Program-made: the position numbers and the translations under genes | Shown here: positions 21,814 to 33,890 of the stretch, piece after piece | Layout: every line of letters starts with the position of its first letter | How positions within the stretch are numbered: position 1 is the stretch's first letter | NCBI RefSeq assembly: GCF_026213295.1 | Contig: NC_079427.1 | Location: forward strand, 1,422,252 to 1,486,251 | Direction of reading: 5' to 3' | Origin: Gadus chalcogrammus | Taxonomy: Eukaryota; Chordata; Actinopteri; Gadiformes; Gadidae | DNA length: 64,000 nt | The notes under the pieces: generated by a model | Seen by the model: the letters and a program-made list of their open reading frames with translations, nothing else | What the model was told of the DNA's origin: nothing | The model's database searches: none

Positions 21814-21856
<43 letters not shown>
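21811..21856. repeat. (CA)n microsatellite
   Basis: About 20 CA units. A second CA/CACG tract follows at 22064-22112. Confidence 0.93.
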
Positions 21857-22071
21857 AAGTGTACATGCAGCCAGTTATACAAACTCAATGCAATGTCAGC
21901 ACGTCCACAGCGAGAATGGCAGGGTGAGCAGGACTCTCCCCCCCTATCCTCCGCCCCCTCTATCCTCCCCCCTCCTCCCCCTCCCCCCTCCCCCCATGCA
22001 GTTCTCCTCCTCACACCAGCTGCTGCTCCTCAGGCTGACAACCGCTGAGACAAACACAATACTGCACACGC

Positions 22072-22115
<44 letters not shown>

Positions 22116-22119
22116 CCCA

Positions 22120-22460
22120 TGCGGCGTGTCCGACCGACGCCGCTCTCCGCCGGGCGCCGGTGGGGCCGCCCGGCGCCCGCCTCTTCCTGTAATCATGCGT
22201 CAGAGCTCCGGACGGGCGGCCAATCACAGGGCAGCTCCTCGCCCGGCGCCACGGGGGCGGCTGCTGCCTAACGAGGCGGCGCCGCGGCCCCGGTGCATCA
22301 CAGGCTGTCCCCGCTCCAGTCCGCACACGGCGTCCAGCCTCACCCCCCCCCCCTACACACCGGGGGGGCGTGGCCTCTGCCCGCCGCCCCCCCCCCACCC
22401 TACACACCGGGGGCGGGGCCTCAGCGTCCTCCTCTCCTGCGTGAGGACGTGTCTTTAATT
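22120..22460. other. CpG-rich region with no recognised gene
   Basis: High CpG and GC with C runs. Possibly a CpG island. Open frames show no domain. Confidence 0.35.
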
Positions 22461-22507
22461 GGCGTGTTGTACCGGGGGCTGTCTCTTATCACATGGAGAC
22501 GCGTTGA

Positions 22508-22633
<126 letters not shown>

Positions 22634-23231
22634 TGATGTAACGGATAAGACGGCCGGTGAGGTAACCACACATGGCCGAGGAGGAGAGGCCGACCTGGTT
22701 GCCATGGTGATCACGATCCCCTGCGGTCCGCCTGGCTGCCCCCCCCTCCCCCGAGTCCATCCCTCTGTCTTGTTATTGTTTACCATCTCTGTCCATGTGT
22801 CTCTCCTTTAATCCTCTCTCCTGCATCTCCCTCTCTTCCTCTCTCTCCCCACCCCCTTTATTCCCCCTGCATCCATCCGTCATTCCTCCCCCCTCTTCCT
22901 CCCCCTCCCCCCCTCCCCTTCACGCCACAGTGGACCTCCTCCTCCGGCTACAGACGGGCCCCCCAGCACTGGCTGGGACCGGCCCGACCTTCAGCGCATC
23001 AACCGCAGCCCGGGCACGCACAGGTCCCGGGACCCCGCCCCCACCGGCCCCCACCGCCCCCCCCCCCCCCCCGCCCCGCTACATAACGGGCCGACCTTTC
23101 CAGCGGGCGTCAGCGGGTCAGGGATAGGCGGTGACGTTGGGGGGTTCTCTGAAGGCCGGCGCGCTGCGCCTCCATAATGTGGGTCGTTCATCACGCCGAC
23201 CGACATCAACGCTGCCTCCGCTCCGGCGCGG

Positions 23232-23795
23232 TCAGCGTGATCGTGGTTGCTAGGATACGGTGTTTCATCGTAGTGAGTGTGATCGTGGTCACTAGGATAC
23301 GGTGTTTCAGCGAAGTGATCGTGGTTGCTAGGATACCGTGTATCATCATAGTGATAGTGGTTGCTAGGATACAGTGTTTCATCGTAGTGAGTGTGATCGT
23401 GGTCGCTAGGATACGGTGTTTCAGTGTAGTGATCGTGGTCGTTAGGATACCATGTTTCATCGTAGTGATAGTGGTTGCTAGGATACGGAGTTTCATCGTA
23501 GTGAGCTTGATCTTGGTCGCTAGGGTACGGTGTTTCATCGTGGTGATCATAAACGTGGTTGCTGAGATACGTTGTTGCAGCTTAGTGATCGTGGTCGCTA
23601 GGATACGGTGTTTCATCGCAGTGAGAGTGGTTGCTAGGATACGGTGTTTCATTGTAGTGATCATGATCGTGGCTGCTAGGATACGGTGTTTCAGCGTAGT
23701 GATCGTGGTCGCTAGGATACCGTGTTTCAACGTAGTGAGCGTGATCGTGGTCTCTAGGATACGGTGATTCAGCGTAGTGAGCATTGTCACTAGGT
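23232..23795. repeat. Minisatellite of about 38-44 bp units
   Basis: About 14 diverged copies containing GTGATCGTGGTTGCTAGG, GATACGGTGTTTCA and CGTAGTGA. Both strands are open over about 190 codons, a by-product of the repeat, not a gene. Confidence 0.92.
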
Positions 23796-24699
23796 GACGA
23801 TCTTACATCTATGGGGGACTATTGTTCGCCAAATCAAATAAAATTATTAAGAAACAAATGTTCCTAATTAAAGTCTTTGTTTCATCTCATTGTAGCGACA
23901 TGTACAGGTGTAGAGAGAAGGAGCAGGAATTCAGCTATTTGCTGAATCACGGTTACAGAGTTTGACATGAGCAACATTTCCAGGAACGTAATCTGAGGAT
24001 AACGACATCAGCACCGTGTAGCATCATGAGAATCCAATCAGGATGCTGCTTTAATACGTATCCCATGTCATATGTCCTCCACCCAGGCCGAGGAAACACA
24101 CTGTTTGGGTGTCATTGTGGTACTCCTGGGATCATGTGTGAGTCCATAACACACCTCACCACCAATACCCCCACCGTTGTTTTGTTTATCCATATGGATA
24201 TCTAATACCATTTAAGAACAATACTGCTGTCATAATAATTAAAGAGAATTTAGCAAAAGTAATTTATGGTTATGAGAATATTGCATATTGTGGGTATACA
24301 TTATAATTATATATCATATACATATGCAAATATACTGTACATATAGATTTATATATACATCTATATATTTATGCGTGCATTACTCATGATCAGATTTATC
24401 TACCAAAGATCTGTAACTAGGATGTGTCGATTGGAAAATCGCTTCCAGTAGATAATTCATTGATTTCGTCAGGCAAGGAAAAAAAGCTGGTGCTTGAGAA
24501 TCGCCATCTAACCAGTTTATCGTTGGTGTTGTTCACGTCATTTATTCACGTCATGTCGGGGCTATTCCTCGTATTAATTCAGCTGCTTACAGATATTTCT
24601 AATATAAGGAACAAAAAGATTGGCCGGATGTTCTCTTGATAAACCGTCCGTGATATATTGTAACACTTCATGAACCCGGTGAACCGCGGCGAACAATGG
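23796..24699. other. AT-rich DNA, putative ttc9b intron 1
   Basis: No exon of the tetratricopeptide gene is visible here. Otherwise featureless. Confidence 0.4.
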
Positions 24700-24925
24700 A
24701 GGCTAAGTACGGCGCGGAGCCGAGAGGTTCGGCTCCGTTCTGCTCCTCCGGAGTATCCGAGAGGTTCAGCTCCGTTCTGCTCCTCTAAAGGAGCCGAGAC
24801 CCCGAGGTTCTGCTCCTCCGGAAGGAGCCGAGAGGTTCTGAATCTCTGGAAGAGCCGAGACCTCGAGGATTCGAGACCTCAAGGCTCTGCTCCTCCAGAT
24901 CCCAGACCTCGAGGTTCTGGGTCCC
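24700..24925. repeat. Degenerate minisatellite in ttc9b intron 1
   Basis: Imperfect repeats of CCGAGAGGTTCTGCTCCTCC-like units begin about 10 bp after the ttc9b exon-1 donor. Confidence 0.75.
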
Positions 24926-24941
24926 AGCCCGTGCCGCTCAC

Positions 24942-25311
24942 CTGTCAAGCTGTCGTAGCACTCGATCTCGGTGATGTCCACGGCTCTGCGCTGCTCTTCG
25001 GTCATCTTGGTTGAGGCTTGACTGAGGAGGTTGACCTCGGAGCCCGTGGTCCCGTCCACCACATGCACCCCCTTCAGCTGCAGCAGAGCTCGGTGGTACT
25101 TGCCGATGGCTTCCCGGAACTTCTTCTCCTTGTAGCAGCGATGGCCCTCCACCTTGAAGTCGATCGCCTTCTGGATGTTGGCTTCCATGTCCATCTCGGC
25201 CGAGGCGACCCGGTACCCTACCCCCTCTCCCCCAGCGGCCGCGGCCAGGCTCCGGCCGCCCGTCTCCGGGTAGCTCTTGAGGCTCTTGATTTGGTGCTGC
25301 TTGGCTTCCAT
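24942..25311 (-). CDS. ttc9b: Tetratricopeptide repeat protein 9B-like, exon 1 only
   Basis: The exon encodes 123 residues plus one base and ends at a consensus donor (CAG|GTGAGC, 24941-24936). The segment GHRCYKEKKFREAIGKYHRA is the first TPR of the TTC9 family, followed by LLQLKG, then MTEEQRRAVDITEIECYDSLT, the conserved stretch at the end of exon 1. TTC9 proteins are small cytoplasmic TPR scaffolds of poorly known role. I chose the ATG at 25311 for its strong context (GACATGG). An upstream in-frame ATG at 25401 (30 residues longer) has a weak context. Exons 2-3, carrying the other TPRs, are not visible between 12.3 and 24.9 kb. TTC9B rather than TTC9A is inferred from neighbours: human TTC9B lies tail-to-tail with MAP3K10, the orientation seen here. 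Confidence 0.85.
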
Positions 25312-25708
25312 GTCTCTCAGTGGGAGCGGCAGGACGGCACCATGCTGCGGGGACTCGAAGCGCTGTTTTCTCGGAGAGGACGGGAGCAGCGTGCTATGCA
25401 TAAATGACGGAGAGATGGATATGGGAACAGGAAGGCACCGACAATGACTCCTCGCTAAATAGGCTGCTTAGAGAGAAGATACAAATCAAGACGGATCCGA
25501 TGTCGAGTGTCCCTCCACTCGCCCGCTGCCGCTAGAGAAGAACTGTCACACAAGAATGTGGATAAATGACGTAAAAAGAGATATGGTGGATACAGGCGGT
25601 TTGGTTTTCTTGGGATCGCTCCTCGGACTCGGCGGCGTGTGTCGAGTCTCTCAGAGGATGCTCGGGTTGTGCTCGCAGCTTCAGCACCACAGACAGCGCA
25701 CGAGCCCG

Positions 25709-25727
25709 GCGCACGGCATTGTGGGAA
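25709..25727 (-). promoter_or_regulatory. ZNF143/STAF-like site in probable ttc9b promoter
   Basis: Minus strand reads TTTCCCACAATGCCGTGC, close to the ZNF143 consensus, about 400 bp upstream of the ttc9b start in CpG-containing DNA. Confidence 0.45.
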
Positions 25728-27673
25728 AGAGGGATGTCGTGAGGCTCTATTGCCTTGCTGCACCACAAATGCAGTCAAAACGTCTAAAAGATAAGAATAA
25801 ATGTCAAACGCGCGTCTGTAGGTCACTAAGAAAGCGTTGTAATCAAACCCAACATAGAGTATTTAATACCGGCTGCTCTTATTGATGACTCTAGGGGACA
25901 TCAAACATGTAACCAAACCGACATGTCCTTCAAGAAAGGTGTGTCTTATGAACCGTTTGGAATCAGACATTTCCCATTATCTCACCATACAGGTAAGGTC
26001 AGTGGATTGAGTTGTCTGCTTATTGATCGCCCCGGATCACCGGCACAGCGGGGCTCCACGTTAATTCATCCCAGTATAGCCTACATACTTTACCCAATAT
26101 CTTATCACGGGGCCAGGGTGGATGTGCTCAGGGCTTGTTTACTCCATTCATCTCACTCTCTGCTGTGTAGTAACTAAGCAGCGGGGATTCCCATCGGAGG
26201 ATACCGTCGAGGTTAATTCATTCTAAACGATGAGGTAATGGTTACTGAGGTAACGGTTACCGTGGAAACGCATCTTTCGCAGCCTCGTTTAGCCGGGAAC
26301 TGAAAGGACGATACCTGGTCAATATTTTAGTAGCCTACCTTTAGAAATTTTGGGGATATATTGACAATGTCATGATAAATAATGCCGATGTATACCCATG
26401 TTCCCACACATTTAAAATCCGATATTCATTGATGGATTGCAGAAACATTTGTGTGGAAAGTCACATTTCAGATAACTTAATACTTCAATCTGTTTTTCAA
26501 TCAATGCAGGGCCCTGATCAGACCGATCCCAGAATGTCCCTTCAAAATAGTAAATAAAATGATATTAAGAGTAGACGTTTTGTGTTCAAATCTTTCTCTT
26601 AAACAGAATCATCACGTACACGATTGTTTCAGGACTTGTTTTTTTTGTTGAAAGTTACAGCAACACATGTCCGGGTGTGATCTCGTGCTCTGACGCTGCG
26701 GTCGGCCCGGCCCAGGGTCTTCTGGTCCGGGGGAGACGTCGATTTAAAGGATCATTTTCGCAGATACCGTACTGTCCTCCCAAAACACAATAAAGGAGTA
26801 ATAACAAAATATACACAACAATTGAGAGTGAAGTTCCTGCTCTGTGAAACCATGTAAAGTGTATAAACCTGATGGATATAAACCGGGTCTACGGGCCTCG
26901 TTAGCCGCTCTTATAAAGGGGCGGACCGGGGTAGAAAAGTGGCCGCTAGGGGGAGCTGTGCTGCGGTGTTCCGGCCGCGGAGGACGGTGTGCCGTGGTTC
27001 TTGTCGGGTGGGTCCTCTTATTCGAGTGCCCTCGCAGGTTCTTCTGAATGTCGTTTCTTTCAGGTCCAGAGGCATTCGCGTTGAGCGCTTTTCATCAGCA
27101 CCATTCCACTTAAGCTTTTTACTTTCTCCTGAACTCGCTGCGTGGGGGGGAGGGGGAGGGGGGGGGGGACTTGAGTAAGAGGAGCACTATAATATAAAGT
27201 GAAAAACGTGTTTTCTCTGAGGGGGTCGTACTGCTTAAAAACAAAAATATTTCTGTCTTCCTTATAACGCATTCTAGGAAGCCTTATCTTCTTCTACAAC
27301 AAAACTCAGTTATACGGTACATCGGATGCTAAACCCGTCATAAGCGGGAAGCCCATGCCTTAATAACGCTAACATAAAATACCCAGGAAGGAGTGTGCGA
27401 TGGAGAGATGAACCCCCGGAGCCTTTAGTGAAGCCGAGTGTGTGCGCCACAACGTGACCCTCCTTCAGGCTTCAGGAGGGAACAAGACGCGCAGACAGCG
27501 CTGGGCAGTAAACAAAGAAAACACGCCACCAGACCGCCCCGACGACTGCTCAAAGTAACGACAAGACCTGACCACAAAGCCACAGACACCACGACGGGGG
27601 GGAACGGCTCACCAGTAAGAATACTAAACATAACCCCGTCAGGCTCCCTCCGGGGGGGGGGCCCTGGGGGCCC
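25728..27673. other. Intergenic DNA and c19orf47 3'UTR
   Basis: Contains the 3'UTR of c19orf47 (end not certain; a weak AGTAAA signal on the minus strand near 27115) and the intergenic space to ttc9b. No other gene recognised. Confidence 0.4.
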
Positions 27674-30600
27674 CTAATTGTTCTTGCAGCCCAGCCTCCT
27701 GAAGACGCTCACGGAGCCCGCGTCCATCTGGGCCCCCAGGCAGTCCCCGGGCGGGGGGGCCGTGGTGCTGCTCACCTTGGGGCTGGCCAGGGGCCGCGCC
27801 CTGGTGCTGCTCACCCTATTGTCCTGCATGTCGGGCCCCGGGGCGGCGGCGGCGGCGGGGAGCTTCCCCAGCCGCCGCAGCACGCTGAGCTTGGGCGGGG
27901 GCCCCGTGGAGGACGGGGCCGACAGGGGGGCCCCCGCCGGGTGCTTGACCTTGCCCCCCAGGCGCCGCATGGCAGTGGGCGGGGCCTTGGGCGGGGCCTG
28001 TTTCTTCTTGGGCGGGGCGGGGGCGCGGCTCGCCTTGAGGACGCCGGCGTACTGCAGCACGGAGCCCTCTCCGTCGCTGTCCTCCTCCTCCTCCTCCTCC
28101 TCTTCCTCCTCCTCCTGGCTGGCGCTAGCCGAGCCCCCCCCGCCAGGAGCGGGACGCGGCTCCGCCTCCTCGGCCCCCCCCTGGCCCAGACGGCTGAACA
28201 CCCCGGAGGGCTGAGGAGGGAGAGAGAGGAGAGGGAGAGTGGAGAGGGGGAGAGAGGAGAGGGAGAGGAGAGTGGAGAGGAGAGAGGAGAGAGGAGAGAG
28301 GAGAGAGGAGAGGGGGAGGGGGAGGGAGAGGGGGAGGGGGAGAGAGGAGAGGAGAGGGAGAGGAGAGGGAGAGGAGAGGGAGAGGAGAGGGGGAGTGGAG
28401 GGAGAGGGAGAGGAGAGTGGAGGGGGGGAGAGGAGAGGGGGAGAGAGGAGAGGGAGAGTGGAGAGGGGGAGAGAGGAGAGGAGAGGGGGAGAGAGGAGAG
28501 GGGAGAGGAGAGAGGAGAGGGGGAGGGGAGGGGGAGTGGAGGGAGAGGGAGAGGGGAGTGGAGGGGGGGAGAGGAGAGAGGAGAGGAGAGGGGGAGAGAG
28601 GAGAGGGGAGAGGAGAGAGGAGAGGAGAGGGGGAGGGGAGGGAGGAGAGGGAGAGGGGGAGGGGAGGGAGGAGAGGGAGAGGGGAGGGAGAGTGGAGAGG
28701 GGGAGAGGAGAGAGGGAGAGAGAGGAAGAGAGAGAGAGGAGAGTAGGAGTGAATCACCTGCTACACCAACCATTACTAACATACAAAGCGCCCGGTACAC
28801 ACTAGAGCCCAGTCGTACACCAGTAGGTCGATATTGGCCTGTCACGGATATCGTATCGGTTTAAAGGCCTGCCGATATGAAAACTTGTGGTGTCGATTTA
28901 CACTTAACGCAATCACCCGTTTATAAACCCTCTGCAGTTGGGGTTGAACCTCCAAGTCAACGTAAGCGCTCCAATCACCAACCGGCTTGACATCCTGGTC
29001 TGTGTGAGGGGTAGCACCTCCTTGGGTCTTTTAGCTAAGGGCTCTAGCGCTACGGGCCCCGGCCTTACCTTGGTGCCGCTGGTGTTGGTCGCTTCCGCCT
29101 TGGCCTCCGCTCCGAGCCGCTCGAACACAGACATCCGCTTGGAGCCTTCACAAGGAGGAGAGGATTAACAGGATGACAGAGGGAGAACACACCAGCACCA
29201 CAGATGAACAGATTTACAATAATTACATTTGACGATGACCTGCGACGAGCCCCACACCGGACACCGAACAGCTAATGCGTACACATAACATGTATTGAAT
29301 GGTTCCTAGTGATCAGCAGCTCCTGAGCCCGACGTCCCCGTTCCCTTCTGGGCCCGGAGCCGTCCTCGTGTTTCTAACGCGTTTCCCTGATCGGCTCGCG
29401 GAGCTCTTTAGCAAGGACAAGGCTTTTTAGGCCGGGAGAATCCAGAACAATCTCAGCTGATCCAGTCTGTTTGTTTGGCTAAAGAACTCTGCGTTTGAGA
29501 GCCAATTTGTTTCATGTCTGGCGAACCGAGGATTTCTGAGTCTAGCAGACGGGCCGAAACAGACCAGTGCTACACATGGGATCTGGTCGCCAAACAGTCA
29601 CGACGTTGAGACGCTTACTTCTTTGTTAAAAGGTGTCGTTTGTCACATTTGCATGAACCCGACCAGCTGTCCTCCAGGAACAATATTACTCCGTGCCCAT
29701 GAATATAATATTCTAAAACATTATCAGACACACGAAGAAGAACCACACGTGACCAAAGCAGCGAACACACGGAGACAGACGGATGACGTTCACGCACAGG
29801 ACACACAGTAACCAGACAGGAGAGTTAGTCACCGACACACAACAGGCAGTGGAGCAGGCGGTCACACGAGGGTTAGCCGGATGAGGATGAGTCCCTACGG
29901 TCCACACAGATGGGGGGTTTAGTGTCGGGGGGGCTCTAGGGGCGGCGGTAGGGGCCCGACCGCGGGCCACAGCCTACCTTTCCTCCCCTGCTGGGCCAAG
30001 ATGCGGCGTGTGCGCGCTGTAGTACCCTTGGGCATGTTGACGATGTACTTGCCTTCCATCTCCGCGGTTACACGCCGTCGTTTCACGGCAGGCAAGCCTT
30101 TCCCCTCGTCCGCAGGCTGGGTTACGACTAGGGGGGGGGGGGGGGGTACGCATCGTCAGAGACCCTACCTCACCCCGTGGAGACTTTATACAACACTTTA
30201 TAAGAAATGCACTGTGTGTAACATCAACACCAAGCTGGTTCTATTTAAATGGCCGAATCATTGTGGTTGGACGTGTTGCCCCGCTGCATTGTGGGAAGGG
30301 GAGGAACCACATGATGACTGTGGGGGCCAAGTTCAGCCGTCCTCCCTACTTATGCATTATACTTCGATGGATAGATATTTGATAAATAACTTATTTTATG
30401 GTTTAGCCTGTAGTTCTATCTTATATGATTCTCCGTGTCATATAAGATCCGTGTTTACATTCAGTTGATATAACTTTTTAAAAACCGATCCCTAACCCTT
30501 AAAAACCAATGGACACGGAGTGTCTCGGCCGGGACGGAGGAGGCTTCCTACCTGTTTTCCCGCTCTTGCTGGCCTGTTTGTTGGACACGGTGACGGAGAG

Positions 30601-33600
30601 ACGGTTGTCCGGGAGGCGGTTGTCCGGGAGACGGTTGTCCGGGCGTCGGTTGGGCGTGCTGGGGGGCGAGTCCCGGCTCAAGGCGTTGGCGATCATACGC
30701 GTGGCGGCTGAGAACAAACCAGGAAACAAGCAGTCACACCTCGCTCAACCGTTTAGTTTGGTTTCACTCGGCTCCGCCTCTTCCTTCAGATATCAGGAAC
30801 AGGCGTAGGCCAATGAGAGAGGACATGTGAGCGGGAAACGCCTCTCCCTAAACAGGCTGTAACTCCAGACTGAAGCCTCTCCCTAAACAGGCTGCAAGTC
30901 CAGACTGAAGCCTCTCCCTAAACAGGCTGTAACTCCAGACTGAAGCCTCTCCCTAAACAGGCTGTAACTCCAGACTGAAGCCTCTCCCTAAACAGGCTGC
31001 AAGTCCAGACTGAAGCCTCTCCCTAAACAGGCTGTAACACTGTCTGTACAGGCTGTAACACTGTCTGTACAGGCTGTAACACTGTCTGTACAGGCTGTTC
31101 CACTCTAACTCCAGACCCCTCTATACAGGCAGTAACACTGTCTGTACAGGCTGTTCCACTCTAACTCCAGACCCCTCTATACAGGCAGTAACACTGTCTG
31201 TACAGGCTGTTCCACTGTAACTCCAGACCCCTCTATACAGGCAGTAACACTGTCTGTACAGGCTGTTCCACTGTAACTCCAGACCCCTCTATACAGGCAG
31301 TAACACTGTCTGTACAGGCAGTAACACTGTCTGTACAGGCTGTTCCACTGTAACTCCAGACCCCTCTATACAGGCTGTAACACTGTCTGTACAGGCTGTA
31401 ACACTGTCTGTACAGGCAGTAACACTGTCTGTACAGGCTGTTCCACCCCAGACTCACGGGTGTGGGCTGTCCGGCGGAGTTCTGCCTGGACGCTGGTCTG
31501 CCCTGAGGTGATGGCTTCAGTGGCCATCTTGCACATGTCCTGTGGATGAGGGGGACATGACAATGTAATGCAGGGGTCGGCAGCCCTAGGCACGCGCACC
31601 ACCACTGGCACGGGGCAGCATAATCATTGGCACACTTGAAAATTAAAAACAGCATAATGCGGCAGCATAATCATTACTACTGATTTTTTTTGCACTTTAT
31701 TCTGTTTTGGGCATTTCCTCCCAGTGCAAATATGTTTAAGTTAGATACAGAAATCAGTGTTCTGAAATGGGTTCAATTAATAGTTTTTAACCTATGTTGT
31801 GAGTAATAAGGAAGAAAATATTTAAAATATTGTTGCAAGTGGCCTGTATGCATCGCCTTCGCATGGTTTTGCAAAGCTGTACATGTCTGAAAGATATTGA
31901 TGGGGATGGTATCATATATTCTCGTTTTTTACATTTCTCATAATGCAAATATGTTTTTGAATAAGTTTCTGAAAATTGTGTTTTAAGATGGGACATATGT
32001 AATCATATTTTATATATATGTTGATGCAATGATTGTGGACTATATGGAAATAGTACAATTCCAGGTCTTCTGGAAATATTCGCTGGTCGCCGTGTCATAA
32101 TTCAGCTTAATTCTTTATATATTGTTACTTAAGGCACACTCATTAACGATACAATGTCAAACTGGCACTGCATGTTGAAAAGGTTGCTGACCCCTGACTT
32201 AATGGGTCAACTACTTGGACTACTCTGACATATGTTTTTTATACTCTGTGTTTGTTTCCCCACTTATTTTATGATCACCAACTGTTAATGCACCAATAAA
32301 ACTCTTGGTTTCCCCCCACCTACATTTACATTAAGGGCATTTAGCAGCCACTTTGATCCAAAGCGACTTACAATAAGTACATTTCTCAGAAAAAACTAAA
32401 CAATATTGTTGTACAGTAAGGATGTTCATAGAACCAAGTTCGGAGCAATAACAATCACTAGGTTAGCCCATTCCCCGTATACAACAGAGATAGCGAGGAT
32501 AAGAAGCTACACAACTATTACTAATACAATACAACTGGGTGCGTACCTGTCTGTAGACCAGTTTAGCATGCTTCAGGATCGCGATGATGTCGCCGATGAC
32601 CGTGATGCCCAGGTCCATCATGATCTCCTTGCTCAAGTCCATCAGCATGTTCTTCTGGATCCTTTGGTTGGGGAAAAATAAAACAAAAATCAGAAAAGCC
32701 AAGAGTCGCTATGGATGCCACCGATTTGTACGACACGTTTCCGCTCTAATTCAGTGGACTCAATAGTTACCGGTTGTCCGCAAAGGAAACGGCGTAGGTT
32801 ACAGCGAGCCCGGCAGGGATCCCAGCCTCCCTGAAGAACTGAATCCACTCGGAGGTGGCTGTGGGCGGAACAGATACAACGCATTCAGCCAACAAACATA
32901 GACTCATACTTTAACACGGTTAGTACTTAAGATACTGGGATATCAGTTTGGTCATGATTTACACTTGACTTCTTTGGTTTTCTAGCTAATTAATAGTAAC
33001 AATGTAGTAACAGTCTGTTTGAGCACAGGGGGGCGGACCTCAGAGAGGCCGGCTGCTGCGGCTCACCGCTGACAACACATGCGGACCAGCTGAGGAGTAT
33101 TTATAGGCGTCTGATGGCTCGATCTGTGGTCGACCGATTTCATTGGATATCACGGCCACGGTGACTGAGAAACACAGATTCCCACCTAACCCCCCCGTCT
33201 TAAGCCCGTAAACAAACCGATACTAACGAGCCTCCTTCCCATGGACGACCAGGGGAACGACAATGAATGAAGACAGTGATGAACACATGAACTGCATCCT
33301 CTGCTCACACACTGGGAATGGTTTACGACGTTAAATAGTGAACTGTAACACGACGGCCCATTGGCAAAATGGTCGACCGGGTATAACCTTTATAATATAA
33401 TAAAGAAGCAGGGGGAGTGAACTCGATCTGATGTAAGGTAAAACAGGTAGCGCGATGCTAGTGGGATAGCTGTGTGTGGTGAAGAGAGTTTAACAACGGT
33501 ATACATGCAAGATATCTTTAAAGTAGGAGTCTAGAGTAATGGTTAAAGCATGATCTAATAAGAGTTAGAGTAGGGAAGCCTTATGAAGTGTCGATGTGTT

Positions 33601-33830
33601 GACACGGTGTTTCGTTTAAATAAAGATAGCTAGCATGCTAGCCCCCGGTCTGGTTTAAGGCAGCACTACCGAAACGTTGATCACTGCAGCACGGAAACGT
33701 CCCGGAGGAAGCCTCATACATAGTTCCGCTTTAACCTCAAACACTTACGATGGTCTAAATGTGTTAAATTCGACGAAATCGTTAAATTCGGCTAGGCCTT
33801 TTCTCTCTCACCTGTTGTCACGGACGCCAT
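27674..33830 (-). CDS. c19orf47: C19orf47 homologue, complete, 8 coding exons
   Basis: Joined exons (minus strand order): 33830-33812, 32858-32771, 32661-32547, 31539-31458, 30707-30552, 30127-29978, 29145-29069, 28210-27674. All introns are GT-AG, all phases agree, and the total is 407 residues (human about 420). The start MASVTTATSEWIQFF is followed by a SAM-like fold (to KLVYRQ). Next come DSPPSTP, SVTVSNK, a basic nuclear-localisation-like KRRRVTAEMEGK with NMPKGTT, then repeated FxRLG motifs (MSVFERLGAE, GVFSRLGQ, VLRRLGKL) and the C-terminal SVFRRLG. The last exon has an acidic run (E10) and VLQYAGVLK, as in the human protein. Cellular function is poorly known; a nuclear protein is likely. 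Exon 5 has a fish-specific PDNRL triplication. Introns hold a hAT element, two minisatellites and a 530-bp polypurine tract. Human C19orf47 lies near TTC9B and MAP3K10. Confidence 0.95.
28211..28740. repeat. 530-bp polypurine tract next to a splice acceptor
   Basis: On the plus strand it is almost only G and A (GGGAGAGGAGA-type units). On the transcribed strand it is a continuous pyrimidine tract ending at the CTCAG acceptor of the last c19orf47 exon. Confidence 0.97.
30121..30147. repeat. Poly-G run at c19orf47 exon 6 acceptor
   Basis: An 18-base G run (30130-30147) forms, on the minus strand, the poly-C pyrimidine tract of the exon 6 acceptor (CTAG). Confidence 0.85.
30283..30300 (-). promoter_or_regulatory. 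ZNF143/STAF-like site in c19orf47 intron 5
   Basis: Minus strand CCTTCCCACAATGCAGCG. It resembles the ZNF143 consensus; role unknown. Confidence 0.35.
30838..31445. repeat. Composite minisatellite in c19orf47 intron 4
   Basis: About six 35-bp units (CTCTCCCTAAACAGGCTG, then TAACTCCAGACTGAAGC), then alternating 21-bp (CTGTCTGTACAGGCTGTAACA) related units and about 55-bp units with CCAGACCCCTCTATACAGG. ACAGGCTG is shared by both parts. It ends 13 bp before the exon 4 donor. Confidence 0.93.
31571..32196. mobile_element. Non-autonomous hAT element in c19orf47 intron 3
   Basis: Termini CAGGGGTCGGCAGCC and GGTTGCTGACCCCTG are inverted repeats typical of the hAT-Charlie type. Flanking octamers ATGTAATG and ACTTAATG agree at 6 of 8. 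The 626-bp AT-rich interior has no transposase frame. Confidence 0.8.
32322..32520. repeat. Dispersed fish repeat, copy 2
   Basis: Same family and orientation as 12421-12680 (ACATTTACATTAAGGGCA, CAAAGCGACTTACAATAAG, CACTAGGTTAGCCCATTCC). It ends shortly before the exon 3 donor. Confidence 0.75.
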
Positions 33831-33850
33831 GTTTATCAATGTGTGGCGTC

Positions 33851-33890
33851 CCGGAAGTCTGCTGACGTAATTTCCGCTGTGGGCGGGAAA
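33851..33890 (-). promoter_or_regulatory. c19orf47 core promoter motifs
   Basis: Within 60 bp upstream of the ATG lie an ETS site (CCGGAAGT, 33851-33858), a CRE-like TGACGTAA (33863-33870) and an E2F-like GGCGGGAAA (33882-33890). These suit a TATA-less housekeeping promoter. Confidence 0.5.

Noticed and set aside
22930..23130. Possible exon after a strong pyrimidine tract and CCACAG
   Set aside because: No convincing donor, no family similarity, and it reads into a poly-C run.
23177..23790. Open frames of about 195 codons on both strands (VVARIRCFIVV and its antisense)
   Set aside because: Both strands being open at once points to repeat periodicity, not coding.
27811..28864. Long Ser/Pro/Leu frame and Arg/Glu/Gly frame over the polypurine tract
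   Set aside because: Low-complexity shadow of the c19orf47 last exon and the adjacent purine tract.
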